Assembly: GCF_964036595.1 (NCBI RefSeq)
Contig: NZ_OZ038523.1
Location: 2,982,501 to 3,046,500 of the forward strand
Length of the DNA: 64,000 nucleotides
Direction: 5' to 3'
Source of the DNA: Tenacibaculum sp. 190524A05c
GTDB lineage: Bacteria > Bacteroidota > Bacteroidia > Flavobacteriales > Flavobacteriaceae
The notes under the pieces: generated by a model
The model's input: only the letters and a program-made list of their open reading frames with translations
Databases searched by the model: none
Told to the model about the DNA's origin: nothing
Program-made: the position numbers and the translations under genes
Shown here: positions 36,301 through 44,290 of the stretch, piece after piece
Position numbering within the stretch: the first letter of the stretch is position 1
Layout of the letters: the number at the start of each line of letters is the position of its first letter

Positions 36301-36489
36301 GATAGAGTAGGTTTAAGTAGTGCTAGAGTTTATGTAACAGGACAAAATTTACTGTATATAACTGCAGATGATTATACTGGTTTTAATCCAGAATCTATTA
36401 ATACAACAGTACCGGGAACTTATGGTTATCAAAGAGCAGGGTCACCAGTTTTTAGTACAGTATCTCTTGGTGTAAATATTGAATTTTAA
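33382..36489 (+). CDS. SusC-family TonB-dependent outer-membrane receptor for alginate oligosaccharides
   Basis: A 1035-residue SusC/RagA protein. Order: signal peptide (to about residue 21, TNAQ), carboxypeptidase-regulatory domain (about 25-105, FSVSGTVTSDADKQALPGVS), TonB box and plug start DEVVVVGYGTQKKSHLTGAI, plug with GSDPTIRIRGIGSI and GSRGARGVIMITTKQGK, and a barrel ending FSTVSLGVNIEF. SusC forms a lidded importer with SusD and is powered by TonB. Its place with PL7, PL6 and PL17 enzymes fixes alginate oligomers as the likely substrate. It is the first gene of the second alginate unit, 11 bp before susD, with a 225-nt leader region behind the shared operator. Confidence 0.93.
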   Translation: MDLKFKLTLLLALLMSIVTNAQSTFSVSGTVTSDADKQALPGVSILNVKTKKGASTDFDGKYSISVSSGDVLEFSFLGFKTKRITITNQTTVNVALSEDSNTLDEVVVVGYGTQKKSHLTGAISKVKNEKLDQIAVSRIDDALVGQVSGVQIAATEGEAGSDPTIRIRGIGSITGELSPLIVVDGLVVDNDYLSALDMNSVDSFEILKDAASTAIYGSRGARGVIMITTKQGKDGKPKFSYNTFSGFKTARQSDAYYLTVAETAAAELAATGTLSDRTRYKQLIGVDTNWQDIIFDGGIITNHSFSVRGGSKNTKYSASLNYLHDEGVLLTDDFKKYNFNLKVDTKVSDKLSLGFRVTPTFTDRRRFDGSTHDILRQPSWLPVYLDENTIQFVNRFRDNGKYANVQVGDYAIQRMFDDYDLVNGMPDDGSDGTISGTDISNTSNTNPAAKVLERDRTDDKFKIFGSMFAKYKFNDWLSFRTSLGGDFQHTKNRRWQGVEAHRNGAANTQLDLANTNRYHFVTENYFTIDKAFGDHEISAVVGMGAESWRTEINASSGGGYTSDLIQTLSAADPTTITSFSQDYEERLISYFGRLNYSFKDGKYLASLSLRTDGSSVFGPNNKYGFFPAASIGWGLHKEDFLSEVDAIKTLKLRVSYGVTGNKDLRTFPRNFQVESYPYLALLGPSSAVFDGGTLSNGINPLNVANPDLRWEKSIEFNPGIDFGLFNNVITGSFDYYIKRSEDLIIDNPISYTTGQASSLINIGQVENKGFEVELRSRNIVNENFRWTSTLIASRNENTLLDFADSNGQIQNVDSKRAAEWINLVGNPISSFYGWVVDEEIPLEFINDPYHPIGAQAQDVYVKDLNGDGIIDDDDKTILGDPYPDLVWSFANNFNIGNVDVSFMFQGSHGAQVRNMGDQYIYNHFNSAQDYISATTPNQEFIREKIFTNHIIQDASYIALRNVNIGYNFNYDLLDRVGLSSARVYVTGQNLLYITADDYTGFNPESINTTVPGTYGYQRAGSPVFSTVSLGVNIEF

Positions 36490-36500
36490 AAACACGAACT

Positions 36501-37919
36501 ATGAAGACATTAACCAAAATAATATTAGCTGTAATTACAGTATCGTTTTTCTCGTGTAGTGACGATTTTTTAGAACCAGTTCCTTCTTCAGTGTTGTCTG
36601 ACGCGAATTACTTTAATACACCCGAAGAAGTTGAAACTGCTGTTATTAATATTTATGATGGAATTCAAGGAGTAAATTCTACAAGTACTAATGATAATCA
36701 TGGTATTATGTATGAATTCTATCTAACAGAAATGAGAAGTGATAATACCAGAACAAAAGCTAGTGAAGGTGAAGCTGCTCAATTTGAGAATTATAGTATT
36801 ACAACAAACAATGGAATTGTTCAAGATTATTACGCGAGCTTCTATAATGTAATTTATCGATCGAATATTGTTTTAGCCAATTTAGATGTTGCTGGAAGTT
36901 CAGCTGCTGCTTTTGAAGCTGAAGCAAAATTCACAAGAGCTTACGCTTATTTTAATCTAGTACGATTATTTGGAGATATTCCTTTAATTGATAAAATTAT
37001 CTCTCCAGAGGATAAATTAACGGCTTATACTCGTGTTCCAACTTCAGATATTTATGAGTTAATCGTTAGCGATTTACAAACTGCGGTAAGTGGTTTACAA
37101 GATGGTTCAAAATATAGAGCCTCTAAAGCTGCGGCTGAAACTTTATTGGCAAAAGTGTATTTAACTTTAAATAGATATAGCGAAGCACAAACTTTATTAG
37201 AATCGGTTATGAATCCTGGAAGAGGATTTGCTCTAGAAGCTAATTTTAAAGATGTGTTTTTCAACGAAGGAAATAATGAAATAATTTTCGCAATCGGTTA
37301 TGTTGGAGATACAACTGATAGTCAAAACTTCTCGGCAGAATGGTTAAACGCTGTTGGTAGAACAAGTGGTGTAAACTATGTTACAGAAGAAGCAAGATTA
37401 GCTTTAGATGCATTAGGAGGAAACAGAGCGATGTATTCTTACAGACAAGATATTACGCAGCCTTCTCAATATCAAGTGGTAAAATATATTCCTGATGGAG
37501 ATACTAATTTAGGAATAAATCCAACATCTACAGATCCAACAAAAGCAGGAAATGACTGGATTGTATTACGATATTCAGATGTATTGCTTATGCATGTTGA
37601 AGCAATTATGGCAGGTGGATTATCAACTACAAGTTCAAACGCATTATCATCTTTTCAGTTAGTGCGAGATAGAGCTGGTTTAACTACTCCAGTTGCAAGT
37701 ATTTCTAGACAAGAATTATTAGATGAAAGAAGAGTTGAGTTGGCATTTGAAAACCACAGACTTTTCGATTTGATAAGAATGGGAGAAGCAGAAAGCACAT
37801 TAAGTGCCTTCTCAAATGCAAACGGATATAGTTTTACAAATACAGATTTGTTATTGCCTATTCCTCAAAGAGAAAGGAATTTAAGTAACGGATTACTAGG
37901 TCAAAATCCGGGGTATTAA
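36501..37919 (+). CDS. SusD/RagB-family substrate-binding lipoprotein
   Basis: A 472-residue lipoprotein (Cys19 in FFSCSDDFLEP). The SusD fold shows in LEPVPSSVLSDANYFNTPEE near the start, YYASFYNVIYRSNIVLANL, the TPR-like EAKFTRAYAYFNLVRLFGDI, and the C-terminal DERRVELAFENHRLFDLIR and LLLPIPQRERNLS. It acts as the lid that binds alginate oligomers at the outer surface over SusC. It follows susC by 11 bp and precedes the PKD lipoprotein by 17 bp. The specific sugar cannot be read from the protein alone; context gives it. Confidence 0.93.
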   Translation: MKTLTKIILAVITVSFFSCSDDFLEPVPSSVLSDANYFNTPEEVETAVINIYDGIQGVNSTSTNDNHGIMYEFYLTEMRSDNTRTKASEGEAAQFENYSITTNNGIVQDYYASFYNVIYRSNIVLANLDVAGSSAAAFEAEAKFTRAYAYFNLVRLFGDIPLIDKIISPEDKLTAYTRVPTSDIYELIVSDLQTAVSGLQDGSKYRASKAAAETLLAKVYLTLNRYSEAQTLLESVMNPGRGFALEANFKDVFFNEGNNEIIFAIGYVGDTTDSQNFSAEWLNAVGRTSGVNYVTEEARLALDALGGNRAMYSYRQDITQPSQYQVVKYIPDGDTNLGINPTSTDPTKAGNDWIVLRYSDVLLMHVEAIMAGGLSTTSSNALSSFQLVRDRAGLTTPVASISRQELLDERRVELAFENHRLFDLIRMGEAESTLSAFSNANGYSFTNTDLLLPIPQRERNLSNGLLGQNPGY

Positions 37920-37936
37920 TTTTTAAACAAGTAAAA

Positions 37937-38935
37937 ATGAAAAATTTAAAAACAAATAATGTAAGTGTTTTTGCTAAGTTTAAAACCTTACTTCTAATTG
38001 TAGCACTGAGTTGTTTCAATTCATGTGATGATAACGAACTTCCAGAAGCTGGTTCTATTCCAGATTTAACTCCACCAAGTGCTTTATTTTCTGCATCTCA
38101 AGGTGAAGGAGCTGGAGACGAATGGAAAACAGTTTTCTTTTCAAATCAATCGAATAGTGCAACATCATATTCATGGGATTTTGGAGACGGAAACATGTCT
38201 ACAGATTTTGAGCCCTCAAATGAGTACAGCGGCGAAGGAACCTACACAGTTACACTTGTAGCAAGAGATAATTTAGGTGTTGAAAGTACTTTTACTGATA
38301 CAGTTGAGGTTACACAACCACCTGCACCAACAGTTCCAGATCCAACATTAATTAATCCAGATTTTGATAAACTTCCAAAGTCATCAGGTTCAGATTGTTC
38401 TTGTTCGGCTTGGATTAACAAAAGTTTAGGTGATCAAGGAGAATCAAGTTCAGGAAATGGAGGTTCAGATAACGTAGTAAAGTTTGATAATAACGAACCA
38501 GATCATGTATATCAAGAATTTGAAGTAGTACCAAATGCAGATTATACAATTTCTGTAGTGGTTTCATTCAAAAGCTTAGTGAATAATACACCTCCAATGG
38601 ATGCGATGTTTGAGATTAGAGTATTAGCCGGGTCAGGATATGTGAGCGGATATACGCCAGCTTACTTTACAGATTCAGCTAGTTATCCTCAAGATGATTT
38701 TGGGTACACGACAATTGCTCAAGTGGAAGACGCAGCAAATAATCTGTTAACAGAAACTATAACTAATCCAAGTGACGACAGTTACATCACATATACCTAC
38801 ACATTCAATGCAGGTAACAATACAAGTGTTGCCTTATTTATGAGAGGTATTGGTGGAGCTGCAACAGGAAACTTTGGATACAATAGTGGAGACGAAGAAA
38901 TTCGTGCAGATTCAGTAGTAATAACAGCAAACTAA
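37937..38935 (+). CDS. PKD-domain surface lipoprotein in the SusE position (probable alginate-binding protein)
   Basis: A 332-residue lipoprotein (Cys30 in CFNSCDDNELPE). Residues about 55-125 form a PKD domain with the hallmark SYSWDFGDGNMSTD and YTVTLVARDNLG. After a Pro-rich linker (PPAPTVPDPTL) comes a jelly-roll module (about 140-331) with SGSDCSCSAWINKSLGD and NADYTISVVVSFKS, resembling a carbohydrate-binding module. No catalytic motif is seen. Position right after SusD suggests a surface glycan-binding protein that helps hold alginate. It follows susD by 17 bp and precedes the second PL7 gene. Confidence 0.8.
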   Translation: MKNLKTNNVSVFAKFKTLLLIVALSCFNSCDDNELPEAGSIPDLTPPSALFSASQGEGAGDEWKTVFFSNQSNSATSYSWDFGDGNMSTDFEPSNEYSGEGTYTVTLVARDNLGVESTFTDTVEVTQPPAPTVPDPTLINPDFDKLPKSSGSDCSCSAWINKSLGDQGESSSGNGGSDNVVKFDNNEPDHVYQEFEVVPNADYTISVVVSFKSLVNNTPPMDAMFEIRVLAGSGYVSGYTPAYFTDSASYPQDDFGYTTIAQVEDAANNLLTETITNPSDDSYITYTYTFNAGNNTSVALFMRGIGGAATGNFGYNSGDEEIRADSVVITAN

Positions 38936-38953
38936 ATTTTAGAATAATTGAAG

Positions 38954-39853
38954 ATGATTTTTAGGTACTTTGTATTTTTAGTTTTTAGTCTTTTACTATC
39001 AACAACTGTTGTTAGCCAGTCGACTAATGATGCTAAGTCAATAAAGAAAGAGAAGAAAAAGAAGAGGAGAAACAAGAAGTATAGAGTACCTAAAATTGAT
39101 TTAAGCCATTGGAAGGTAACATTACCAATAGCGAATGAGAAAGGAAAACCTTTCGAAATTGAACCACCAGAAATAAACAATTTCGCCACAATTGAAGAGG
39201 CAAAACCATACATGTATATTGATTCTACAAGAGGAGCAATTGTTTTTCATGCGATGCCAACTCAAACTACAACTAAGAATACAAAATATTCAAGGTCGGA
39301 ATTAAGAGAACAAATGAAACCTGGAGATAACCGAGTAAATTGGAAATTTTCAGATGGTGGAAACCTTAAGGCTAAAATCGCAATTGATGATATTTCAAGG
39401 AAAAAAGATGGTAAATATCACAAAACAATTATTCTTCAAATCCATGGTAGGCTGTCAAACGAACAAAGAGATTTAATTGGTGAAGACGATAACAATGCTC
39501 CGCCAATGTTAAAAATTTATTGGCAAAATGGTAAAATAAGAGTAAAAACTAAACAACTAAAAAAACTAAACGCTTCTTCAACTGAAATTTTACATGAAGA
39601 TGCTTGGACAGACGATAAAGGACACACTTTTAAAGAGAAAGTGGGGTTCGGTAAATTTACTTTAGAGGTGAAAGTTTCTAAAGGTAAAATGGTAGTAATT
39701 CTAAACAATAATGAATTTAAGGTTTATAAAAACATTCATATGGAAAAATGGGATGTTTTCGAGAACTATTTTAAAGCAGGAAATTATTTTCAGTCTCGAG
39801 ATATAGGATCCTATGCAAAAGTGAGGTTTTATAAGCTTGAGGTTAGTCATTAA
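38954..39853 (+). CDS. Secreted PL7 alginate lyase with a basic linker
   Basis: I start at ATG 38954; a TTG at 38948 would add two residues. The 299-residue precursor has a signal peptide (to about VVSQ) and no lipobox. After that comes an unusual run of basic residues at about 31-42 (KKEKKKKRRNKK). The PL7 catalytic motifs are RSELR at 114-118, QIH at 162-164 and YFKAGNY near the C-terminus. Like the first PL7 it has QIH, which goes with guluronate blocks. The basic stretch could bind the polyanion alginate, by inference. It closes the susCD operon and is 18 bp after the PKD gene. It shares the overall motif set, but not the anchor, with the PL7 at 27158. Confidence 0.9.
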   Translation: MIFRYFVFLVFSLLLSTTVVSQSTNDAKSIKKEKKKKRRNKKYRVPKIDLSHWKVTLPIANEKGKPFEIEPPEINNFATIEEAKPYMYIDSTRGAIVFHAMPTQTTTKNTKYSRSELREQMKPGDNRVNWKFSDGGNLKAKIAIDDISRKKDGKYHKTIILQIHGRLSNEQRDLIGEDDNNAPPMLKIYWQNGKIRVKTKQLKKLNASSTEILHEDAWTDDKGHTFKEKVGFGKFTLEVKVSKGKMVVILNNNEFKVYKNIHMEKWDVFENYFKAGNYFQSRDIGSYAKVRFYKLEVSH

Positions 39854-39888
39854 AACAGTATTAATGGTGCAATTGAGAACTATTTTAT

Positions 39889-39905
39889 TAAATTTGGTTA
39901 ACCAA
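39889..39905 (+). promoter_or_regulatory. Promoter of the regulator operon with a single TTGGTTAACCAA operator
   Basis: The -7 element TAAATTTG (39889-39896) overlaps the perfect palindrome TTGGTTAACCAA (39894-39905), 26 bp before the ATG at 39932. This is the same fused -7/operator design as at the other two alginate promoters but with one copy, which suggests autoregulation with weaker repression. Confidence 0.75.
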
Positions 39906-39931
39906 TTATTTTTTATTCTAAAATTAAGAAC

Positions 39932-40636
39932 ATGAACTTAGAAGCTCTAAAAAAAATAGAAGCAAATAACAGCGTTCAAAACGCAGTTATTCAGGGGATC
40001 AGAGATTTGATTAATTACAAAAATCTTGAACCTGGAGATAAGCTTCCGTCAGAAAGAATGCTTTCTGAGAAATTTGGAGTGAGTAGAAGTGTAATTCGAG
40101 AAGCAATTCAAAAATTAGAGTTCTACGGCTTACTTGTTTCAAAACCTCAAAGTGGAACTTTTGTGGCGAATATCGGAATCATTGCATTAAATGGAATGAT
40201 AGAAGATATTCTAAGGCTTAGTGATCCTAGTTTTAAATCTCTAGTAGAAACTAGAATTTTATTAGAGCTTAAAACAGTGCGATTGGCTGCATTAAGAAGA
40301 ACTGAAGAAGAATTAGATCTTATTAAAGAAGCTTTAAATGCCTATACCAAAAAAGTTCTCGATGGTGAAGATGCTGTTCAAGAAGATTTACTTTTTCATT
40401 TAGCTATCGCGAAAGCAAGTGGAAACAGTACAATGAACACGTTCATGTTAATGATTACTCCTGAAATTATTACCAATTTCGAAAAGTATCACGTCTGTGA
40501 TAAAGATCAAGCAAAACAAGGAATTAAAGAACACGAAGCAATCTTTTTAGCCATCAAAGATCAAAATCCTGAATTGGCTAAGCAAAAAATGAAAGATCAC
40601 TTTAAAGAACTATACAAATACTGTTACAATGTGTGA
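39932..40636 (+). CDS. FadR-subfamily GntR transcriptional regulator of the alginate locus
   Basis: A 234-residue regulator. Residues about 14-80 are the winged helix of GntR: YKNLEPGDKLPSERMLSEKF, GVSRSVIREAIQKLEFYGLL and SGTFVANIG. Residues about 95-225 are the all-helical FCD ligand domain of the FadR group (RILLELKTVRLAALRRTEEE, DLLFHLAIAKASGN, and a late His in EHEAIFLAIKD), which often binds small organic acids and a metal. The likely ligand is an alginate catabolite such as DEHU or KDG. It is the first gene of the third alginate unit and sits behind its own operator. The same palindrome precedes the other two alginate units, which supports it as the local repressor. Confidence 0.9.
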   Translation: MNLEALKKIEANNSVQNAVIQGIRDLINYKNLEPGDKLPSERMLSEKFGVSRSVIREAIQKLEFYGLLVSKPQSGTFVANIGIIALNGMIEDILRLSDPSFKSLVETRILLELKTVRLAALRRTEEELDLIKEALNAYTKKVLDGEDAVQEDLLFHLAIAKASGNSTMNTFMLMITPEIITNFEKYHVCDKDQAKQGIKEHEAIFLAIKDQNPELAKQKMKDHFKELYKYCYNV

Positions 40637-40667
40637 GTAACAGCCTAACTTAAGGATAAATTTTAGA

Positions 40668-41951
40668 ATGAAAATAATTGGACTCAGGTGGTGGATAATA
40701 GCACTGATATTTATCGCTACCGTAATAAACTATGTCGATAGGACAGCATTCGCCCTACTCTGGCCTCAGATGGGTGAAGATTTAGGAATGGATAAAAAAG
40801 ATTATGCATTACTCCTAAATGTATTCATGGCAACGTACGCTGCAAGTAAATTTCTTTCAGGTAGATTATATGATAAAATCGGAACTCGAATTGGGTTTAC
40901 CATATCAATCATCGTATGGTCGTTAGCCGCAACTTTTCATGCCTTTGCAAAAGGTCTTTTTTCATTGTCTTTTGTACGAGGAATGTTAGGTCTTGGAGAA
41001 GCAGGTTTATGGCCAGGAGCGGTTAAAAGTAATGGAGAATGGTTCCCTGTAAAGCAAAGAGCTTTAGCACAAGGAATTTTTAATTCAGGTGCTTCTATCG
41101 GTAATGTTATTGCTCCAGTTATTATCGTTTTTTTATATGCCAGATTTGGATGGAAAACTACCTATATCATTCTCGGTTTAATTGGGCTGATTTGGGTAAT
41201 TCCGTGGTTAGTAATTAACAAAAGCAATCCTAAAAATCATCCTTGGATTACAGATGAGGAGAAAGGAATCATCTTTGGAGATCAAATAGAAGAGGTAGAA
41301 GAATCAACAGAAAACAAGAAGAGCTTAAGCTTAAAAGAAATTCTAAGTTTTAAGGAATCTTGGGGAGTTTTATTATGTCGCTTCTTTATTGAACCTATAT
41401 GGTGGTTTTTTGCAGGTTGGATGCCCATTTATTTGAATTCCAAATTCAATTTAAGTATTGAACAAATTGGTAACACCATGTGGATTTCATACTTAATGGC
41501 CGCTGCAGGAAGTATTTTAGGTGGTTTGTTTACAGAACAAATGATAAAGAAAAGTTCTGTTGATTACGGACGAAAAATAAGTATTGTGGTCGGATGTATT
41601 TTGATCATAGTTGCTTTCGTAAGTATTATTCTGTTTGTAAAAGAAACCAATTTCATGACTTTCATTTATTTGGCAGGTGTTGCCTTATTCGGTTTTCAAT
41701 TTGCAATTGGAAATATCCAAACACTATCAAGTGATTTACTAAAAGGTCCTTCCGTAGGAACATTAGCAGGTTTAGCAGGAACAGTTGCCGCGGTTTCGCC
41801 TATGATTATGAACTGGTTTATCGGTCAAATTACAGGTGGAGGATCATATGTTCCAGCATTCGTTGCCATCACAATTTCAGTGGCATTAGCAGTATTGGTC
41901 GTATTTCTTCTGATCAAAAAAGTCAAATTAATTGACGTAAAATCTAGTTAA
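40668..41951 (+). CDS. MFS transporter of the hexuronate (ACS) type
   Basis: A 427-residue protein with 12 predicted membrane helices. It shows MFS signatures VINYVDRTAFALLWPQMGED near the start, then YDKIGTRIGF in the first loop, and RGMLGLGEAGLWPGAVKSNG, the motif of anion:cation symporters such as ExuT and DgoT. It most likely moves unsaturated monouronate or DEHU across the inner membrane, together with protons; this is from family and context. It follows the regulator gene by 31 bp and precedes the SDR gene by 26 bp in the third alginate unit. Confidence 0.88.
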   Translation: MKIIGLRWWIIALIFIATVINYVDRTAFALLWPQMGEDLGMDKKDYALLLNVFMATYAASKFLSGRLYDKIGTRIGFTISIIVWSLAATFHAFAKGLFSLSFVRGMLGLGEAGLWPGAVKSNGEWFPVKQRALAQGIFNSGASIGNVIAPVIIVFLYARFGWKTTYIILGLIGLIWVIPWLVINKSNPKNHPWITDEEKGIIFGDQIEEVEESTENKKSLSLKEILSFKESWGVLLCRFFIEPIWWFFAGWMPIYLNSKFNLSIEQIGNTMWISYLMAAAGSILGGLFTEQMIKKSSVDYGRKISIVVGCILIIVAFVSIILFVKETNFMTFIYLAGVALFGFQFAIGNIQTLSSDLLKGPSVGTLAGLAGTVAAVSPMIMNWFIGQITGGGSYVPAFVAITISVALAVLVVFLLIKKVKLIDVKSS

Positions 41952-41977
41952 ATATTTAATTAAAAAATAAGCATAAA

Positions 41978-42733
41978 ATGAGTAAAAAAATAGCAATCGT
42001 AACAGGAGCTACAGGTGGTATTGGATTTGAGGTTGCCAAAAGATTAGGAAAAGATGGTTACACAGTAGTTTTAAATGGAATACAACACGAAGAAGGTGCT
42101 CAAAGAGTACAAGAGTTATCTTCTGAAGGAATAGAAGCAGAGTATTATGGTTTTGATGTAACTGATGAAGAATCGGTAAGTAAAAACATCAAAGCAGTTG
42201 GAGAAAAGTATGGAAAAATAGACGTCTTAGTAAACAATGCTGGAGGTCTTGGAGGAAGATCAAGATTTGAAGAAATGACAACCGAGTTTTACAGGTTTGT
42301 TATGGCATTAAACTTAGATTCTGTGTTCTTCGCTTCTAGAGCAGCAATTCCATATTTAAAGAAAGGAGATAATCCAACAATTATAAATTATACGTCAAAT
42401 GCAGGTTGGAATGCAGGTGGTCCGGGAGCTGGAATTTATGGAACTTCAAAAGCTGGAGTTCATGCAATTACCAGAGCTTTAGCTAAAGATTTAGCGGAAT
42501 ATGGAATTCGTGTAAATGCAGTATCTCCGGGTACAATTGATACACCTTTTCACGCACAGATTAAATCTACAAAACCAGAGGTTTTTGCATCTTGGAAAAA
42601 CAACATTTTACTAGGTAGATTAGGACAACCAGAAGAGGTGGCATCTGTAGTGTCATTTTTAGCAAGTAGTGATGCATCATTTGTTACCGCAGAAACAATT
42701 CAAATTGGTGGTGGACAAGCACTAGGAATTTAA
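41978..42733 (+). CDS. SDR-family oxidoreductase, candidate DEHU reductase
   Basis: A 251-residue classical short-chain dehydrogenase. The cofactor loop is VTGATGGIGFEVAK (residues 8-21), the NNAG motif VLVNNAGGLGG follows, and the active site has Ser in YTSNAGWNAGG with Tyr and Lys in YGTSKAG. The end VTAETIQIGGGQALGI is typical. In alginate pathways of Flavobacterium an SDR reduces DEHU to 2-keto-3-deoxygluconate with NAD(P)H. Its place between the transporter and KDG kinase makes that the likely reaction. The cofactor preference cannot be read with certainty. Confidence 0.85.
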   Translation: MSKKIAIVTGATGGIGFEVAKRLGKDGYTVVLNGIQHEEGAQRVQELSSEGIEAEYYGFDVTDEESVSKNIKAVGEKYGKIDVLVNNAGGLGGRSRFEEMTTEFYRFVMALNLDSVFFASRAAIPYLKKGDNPTIINYTSNAGWNAGGPGAGIYGTSKAGVHAITRALAKDLAEYGIRVNAVSPGTIDTPFHAQIKSTKPEVFASWKNNILLGRLGQPEEVASVVSFLASSDASFVTAETIQIGGGQALGI

Positions 42734-42753
42734 GAAGACAAACAACATTAATA

Positions 42754-43776
42754 ATGAGTAAAATAGTAACATTTGGAGAGATAATGTTACGCTTATCAAC
42801 TGAGCGACATTTACGATTTATTCAAGCAAAAACATTCGCTGCTTCCTACGGAGGTGGCGAATTTAATGTAGCTGTTTCTTTAGCGAATTATGGTTTAGAA
42901 ACAGATTTCATCACTAAAGTTCCTGAGAATGATATAGGAGCTTGTGCCGTTAAGGAAATGAGAAAACTAAAAGTTGGTCTTGATAATGTGGCTTATGGAG
43001 GCGAACGTTTAGGAATTTATTATCTAGAAACTGGCGCAGGAACTCGTGGAAGTAAAGTGGTTTACGATAGAAGTAATAGTTCTTTAGCAACTACGAAACC
43101 TGGTGATTTTGATTGGAAAAAAATATTTGAAGGTGCTACTTGGTTTCATTGGAGTGGAATTACTCCAGCAATTTCAGAAAGTGCAGCAAATCAATGTTTG
43201 GAAGCTGTTAAGGCGGCTCATGAATTAGGATTAAAGATTTCTTGTGACCTAAATTACAGATCTAAACTATGGAAGTATGGAAAACAGCCTTCTGAAGTGA
43301 TGCCAGAATTACTTTCCTACAGTCACGTGATTTTAGGTGATATTGACACTGCATATTTCATGTTAGGAAAAAACAAGGTGAATCCTAATTATCAAGATGA
43401 AAAGTCATTACCATCTTTATATGATGCGCTTTTTAAACTTTGTCCTAATTTAGAATTTGTAGCTACAACTCTTCGATATTCTGTAAGTGCTTCACATCAA
43501 AGAATCGGAGGTGTATTATATGATGGCAAACAAATATATAATGCGCATATTAAAGAAGTAACTCCAGTTGTTGATCGAGTGGGAAGCGGAGATGCCTTTA
43601 TGGGCGGTTTAATTTATGGATTGCAAACCTACAATCAAGAGTTGCAAAAAGCACTAGATTTTGCTGTTGCGGCATGTTGTTTAAAGCATACCATTTCTGG
43701 GGATTACAACTTAGTTACTTTAGAAGAAGTTGAGAAAATGATGACTGGAGATAGCACAGGAAAAGTATCGAGATAA
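42754..43776 (+). CDS. kdgK: 2-keto-3-deoxygluconate kinase (PfkB family)
   Basis: A 340-residue PfkB-family sugar kinase. The first PfkB signature is near YGGGEFNVAVSLANYG (about 32-47); the second, with the catalytic Asp, is DRVGSGDAFMGGLIYG (about 273-288). The protein is somewhat longer than the usual 310 residues. It phosphorylates KDG with ATP to KDPG, the step after the DEHU reductase. It lies 20 bp after the SDR gene and 10 bp before the short LacI gene. The assignment relies on context plus family; a fructokinase would be the other option, but no fructose genes are near. Confidence 0.87.
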   Translation: MSKIVTFGEIMLRLSTERHLRFIQAKTFAASYGGGEFNVAVSLANYGLETDFITKVPENDIGACAVKEMRKLKVGLDNVAYGGERLGIYYLETGAGTRGSKVVYDRSNSSLATTKPGDFDWKKIFEGATWFHWSGITPAISESAANQCLEAVKAAHELGLKISCDLNYRSKLWKYGKQPSEVMPELLSYSHVILGDIDTAYFMLGKNKVNPNYQDEKSLPSLYDALFKLCPNLEFVATTLRYSVSASHQRIGGVLYDGKQIYNAHIKEVTPVVDRVGSGDAFMGGLIYGLQTYNQELQKALDFAVAACCLKHTISGDYNLVTLEEVEKMMTGDSTGKVSR

Positions 43777-43786
43777 AAATTGAGCT

Positions 43787-44290
43787 ATGGTTACATTAAG
43801 AAAAATATCACATATAACAGGATTTTCCATTTCTACAGTTTCTAAGGCATTAAATGATGGAATGGATGTAAGTTTTGAAACTAAAAAATACATTCAACGT
43901 GTAGCTGTTCAGAACAATTATATTCCAAACAAGGCGGCTATTTCTTTACGAAAGAGTAAGTCTAATATCATTTCAATTATAGTACCTAAAATCAATGAAA
44001 TTGTTTTTGCTGAAGTGTTGTGTGATATTCAAAAATTAGCATCTAAAAGTGGATACAGAATTATGCTGTATCAATCATTGCATAATGTAACAAAAGAGGA
44101 AGAATTTATTAAAGAAATTAATGATGGAAGCGTTGATGCTGCCATAATTATTTCTACTACAAGCTGTGAAATTCCAAAAGAGAATACAATTCCAGTAAAG
44201 GTTTTAAAAATTAGAAAAAATTACAATTGCGAAGAGGTTAAAAAAGATTGTATCAATAATTTTAATCAGCTTCTAAAACAAATAGCATAA
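43787..44290 (+). CDS. Half-length LacI-family DNA-binding protein
   Basis: A 167-residue protein. Residues 1-57 are a complete LacI headpiece with hinge: VTLRKISHITGFSISTVSKA, LNDGMDVSFETKKYIQRVA, and NYIPNKAAISLRKSKSN. Residues 60-135 follow the N-terminal half of the periplasmic-binding-protein core (IISIIVPKINEIVFAEVLCD), but the second half is missing. A normal LacI has about 330-345 residues. There is no frameshift: it ends cleanly in a stop that directly abuts the Eda start. So it may be a natural mini-regulator unable to close on ligand in the usual way, or a gene that decayed by deletion. Confidence 0.78.
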   Translation: MVTLRKISHITGFSISTVSKALNDGMDVSFETKKYIQRVAVQNNYIPNKAAISLRKSKSNIISIIVPKINEIVFAEVLCDIQKLASKSGYRIMLYQSLHNVTKEEEFIKEINDGSVDAAIIISTTSCEIPKENTIPVKVLKIRKNYNCEEVKKDCINNFNQLLKQIA

